Of a stretch of 64,000 nt of DNA, positions 61,997 through 64,000 are shown piece by piece (the stretch's first letter is position 1; the number at the start of each line of letters is the position of its first letter). A model generated the notes under the pieces. That model made no database searches, was not told the origin of the DNA, and saw only the letters and a program-made list of their open reading frames with translations. The stretch comes from Paenibacillus sp. FSL H7-0737 (GTDB lineage: Bacteria; Bacillota; Bacilli; Paenibacillales; Paenibacillaceae): contig NZ_CP009279.1 in assembly GCF_000758545.1 (NCBI RefSeq), positions 4,712,001-4,776,000 on the forward strand, written 5' to 3'. The translations under genes were made by a program, and so were the position numbers.

Positions 61997-63622
61997 TCAG
62001 CTTAACTTATGGCCGATTAACAAATCTGTCTGTATCTCCAACTGACGTTCGAGTGCAAGCCCTTCGCTGCCCCAAAATTCCTCAAGCTTGAGGTAATATA
62101 TGCGTTCATTCCTGAATGCTGGAAGATTGCGCCAAACCACACTCTTGCTAATGCGTTTACGTGTTCTCGACATCCAGTCCTCTCGTCCTGATACAACCAC
62201 AAACATATGGTCAGCCGCGTATATTGGCAATTCCGACAGTGAGATGCATAGATGATCATTCCGCTCCAGAACATCTGACCTTACCTTGTCCGGCGGAGCT
62301 AACCCTAGCATTGGATACAGATTGTACACACCTCGGGCTGTATGATTCCAGATATAAATACTGTTATCTTGCCTAATCTCATACACCGCTACCGTTTCAC
62401 CAGATTCAATTAGTGAGGACAAGCGCTGCTTGGCCAAATCTATTTTCAAATGATAGTGCCTTATCCATGCCTCTGCCTTCTCCTCTTCTCCCAGCAGTCT
62501 GCCGAATAAACGAATCTGTTCTAAGCGGTCCATCTCATCACATTCCACCGTAACTAGTGGACCCAACTTTTCCATGCATTTAAGCTGACGGGGGCTCAGA
62601 TAGGTCGGTGCAATGACTATATCAGCTTCCAGTCCAGACAAGTCCGCTTCCGCCGGACATCCCTGTAATTCAAACGATCGTACATCCGCCAGTTCCGGCT
62701 GCAAAAGCAATGAGTAGTTCATCACATCTTTTTCAACCGCGACAGGCTTCACACCCAGCGCAAGTAAATCCCCTAAAAATTGCAACGCTACAATCCGCTT
62801 CGGTTTGGGACGCAAACGGAAATCTGTTGGAGTCATCCCGGTGACTTGCTTGAATTTCCGGCTCAGATATAGTCCATCTGAATAGCCTACTTTTTGAGAA
62901 ATTTGCTGGATTGTTGCTTGGCTGGACATCAAATATTTTTTCGCTTTATTCACTCTTAAATGAGCTACATATTCGGTGAAGCTCCACCCCGTCTGCTTGC
63001 GGAACCATACTGAGAAATAGCGAGGATTAAATCCCATCATTCTAGACATCATCTCTCGCGTAATCTCCTTTTGGATGTTCTGGTGAATATAAGAGAGCAT
63101 TCTGAAATATGAACTATCCGTAATGTCTGCTTCAGTGTCAGCCTCTACGACCAGTTGATGCAGCTGATACAGCAAGGATTGAATTCTATCTGCCTGTACT
63201 TCTAAATTATTGGCAGCAACATCTTCCAATTCGCTGAATAAGCGGGTTATTTTATTCGTCGTACGTACTGGTAAAATCCCATTGACCGGAAAAAATTCAC
63301 GGCAAAGTCCATAAACCAATTCTTGCTCAGTGCTATTGCTTAGCCCATATACCTCATAGGAGATTGCTAGAACAGAGATAACGGTCTCTAATGGAGCATT
63401 AATATGATAAATCGTACCTGCACTTAAAAAAAGAATTTCACCTATTTTAAGAGCTACTGTCTCTCCTTCAATGGTTATTAGAACGGTAGCTTCTATTGGT
63501 GTCAGGAAGAGTGGGGACTGGGCCATCTGGAGATTACTGATGTGACCACCGCCGCATTGGCGTTTCCCAGCCTCTTTTAACATATAAATTCTGTGTACCA
63601 GGTTATTATTAGATAGCTTCAT
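61997..63622 (-). CDS. Second AraC regulator fused to siderophore-binding domain
   Basis: 541-residue regulator with an N-terminal cupin-like part, AraC helix-turn-helix pair (REMMSRMMGFNPRYFSVWFR, QISQKVGYSDGLYLSRKFKQ near 240) and a C-terminal siderophore-binding-type domain (GLEADIVIAPTYLSPRQLK, VYNLYPMLGLAPPDKV). It starts at MKLSNNN, ATG 63622, with AAGGGAG close upstream; the frame is open to 63679. In the ligand domain the loop corresponding to SYGRGC is NHTARGV, so ligand specificity differs from the first regulator. Confidence 0.9.
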   Translation of the reverse strand: MKLSNNNLVHRIYMLKEAGKRQCGGGHISNLQMAQSPLFLTPIEATVLITIEGETVALKIGEILFLSAGTIYHINAPLETVISVLAISYEVYGLSNSTEQELVYGLCREFFPVNGILPVRTTNKITRLFSELEDVAANNLEVQADRIQSLLYQLHQLVVEADTEADITDSSYFRMLSYIHQNIQKEITREMMSRMMGFNPRYFSVWFRKQTGWSFTEYVAHLRVNKAKKYLMSSQATIQQISQKVGYSDGLYLSRKFKQVTGMTPTDFRLRPKPKRIVALQFLGDLLALGVKPVAVEKDVMNYSLLLQPELADVRSFELQGCPAEADLSGLEADIVIAPTYLSPRQLKCMEKLGPLVTVECDEMDRLEQIRLFGRLLGEEEKAEAWIRHYHLKIDLAKQRLSSLIESGETVAVYEIRQDNSIYIWNHTARGVYNLYPMLGLAPPDKVRSDVLERNDHLCISLSELPIYAADHMFVVVSGREDWMSRTRKRISKSVVWRNLPAFRNERIYYLKLEEFWGSEGLALERQLEIQTDLLIGHKLS

Positions 63623-63671
63623 TCCTGCTCCCTTCCAGATCATCAGGCTATTAAACCTTGAAATATAAAGA

Positions 63672-63722
63672 AGGCGCATAAGGCTTCTCTCCGCTCGAAA
63701 TGGATAAGAAGCCCTATACGCA
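63672..63722 (-). terminator. Terminator after ferredoxin-NADP reductase gene
   Basis: On the minus strand GCGTATAGGGCTTCT and AGAAGCCTTATGCGC form a stem allowing G-U pairs, followed by CTTCTTTATATTTC. Confidence 0.78.
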
Positions 63723-63763
63723 CAACATTAAAATCAAACCTATTCCTTAAGAATTTACCGCTA

Positions 63764-64000
63764 TTAATGGTCGTCAACGACACCAAGCGCCTTATTCTTC
63801 TCTTTGAACCGCTCATTGTGAGAAGACACATAAGCAACTTTAGCCGCAGTTGGATCTATGAACAGCTTGGCACTATTAAGCGCCAGAACTGCATCGGTGA
63901 AGGCACCGGCAATTAAACGTACCTTACTTGTATAATCCACAAAGTCACCAGCTGCAAATATGCCAGGGAGATTGGTCTCCAGCTTATCAGATACGTTCGC
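63764..64000 (-). CDS. Ferredoxin--NADP(+) reductase, thioredoxin-reductase type, C-terminal end
   Basis: The last 78 codons of a flavoprotein of about 330 residues, cut by the window edge. [16 protein letters not shown] is the conserved FAD-ribityl motif GxxAAGD, followed by [20 protein letters not shown], as in YumC-type ferredoxin-NADP reductases. It transfers electrons between NADPH and ferredoxin. The tail ends GVVDDH. A terminator follows. Reductases of this kind may supply electrons for iron release from siderophores, but the neighbourhood is only suggestive. Confidence 0.88.
   Translation of the reverse strand, partial: ANVSDKLETNLPGIFAAGDFVDYTSKVRLIAGAFTDAVLALNSAKLFIDPTAAKVAYVSSHNERFKEKNKALGVVDDH

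Overview
The window looks like a chromosomal segment of an endospore-forming Bacillota, most likely a Paenibacillus or close relative. Reasons: spmA/spmB, spoVA and ytfJ sporulation genes; the Bacillus-type order dacB-spmA-spmB-rluB-resABCDE next to scpAB and the rib operon; strong AGGAGG ribosome sites with several TTG/GTG starts; an amidase with copper-amine-oxidase-type N-terminal repeats; YesM/YesN-type two-component regulation of a sugar transporter; and AraC regulators fused to siderophore-binding domains. No insertion sequence, prophage, tRNA, rRNA or CRISPR array was seen.

Layout. 1-4.8 kb: 3' part of serA, a divergent SDR oxidoreductase/WYL regulator pair, and a short chemoreceptor. 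4.95-8.6 kb: a cyclic-di-GMP class I riboswitch with an intrinsic terminator, followed by a four-gene operon (ThDP enzyme, CMD/AhpD-like protein, small STAS-like protein, FabH-like enzyme lacking two of its three catalytic residues). This is the best candidate for an undescribed system. 8.7-23 kb: glycerol kinase, ResDE two-component system and ResABC cytochrome c assembly, RluB, spore maturation genes, YtfJ and ScpAB. 23-27.3 kb: riboflavin operon ribD-ribE-ribBA-ribH behind an FMN riboswitch. 27.5-34 kb: mscL, a wrecked response regulator beside an intact histidine kinase, and a large LPXTG adhesin interrupted by one in-frame amber codon. 34-39.6 kb: ppiB, lysA and a reduced spoVAA-AB-AF cluster. 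39.7-49.2 kb: galactan locus with secreted and cytoplasmic GH53 enzymes, a sugar ABC importer without its ATPase, and its sensor/regulator pair. 49.5-57 kb: an EamA transporter behind a second FMN riboswitch, a membrane-anchored phosphate-binding-like protein, a cell-wall amidase, VOC protein, carboxylesterase and AI-2E transporter. 57-64 kb: an iron region with three Fur-box-like sites, a thioredoxin-like ferredoxin, two AraC/siderophore-binding fusion regulators each paired with a binding lipoprotein, and the end of a ferredoxin-NADP reductase gene.

How parts fit. The galactan locus reads as secreted cutting, import and internal cutting, with a catabolite-repression site before the secreted enzyme. 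The two FMN riboswitches link flavin synthesis with a likely flavin transporter. The iron genes form a Fur-controlled uptake module whose permease and ATPase lie outside the window. Function assignments rest on recognised motifs and gene order only; no database search was run.
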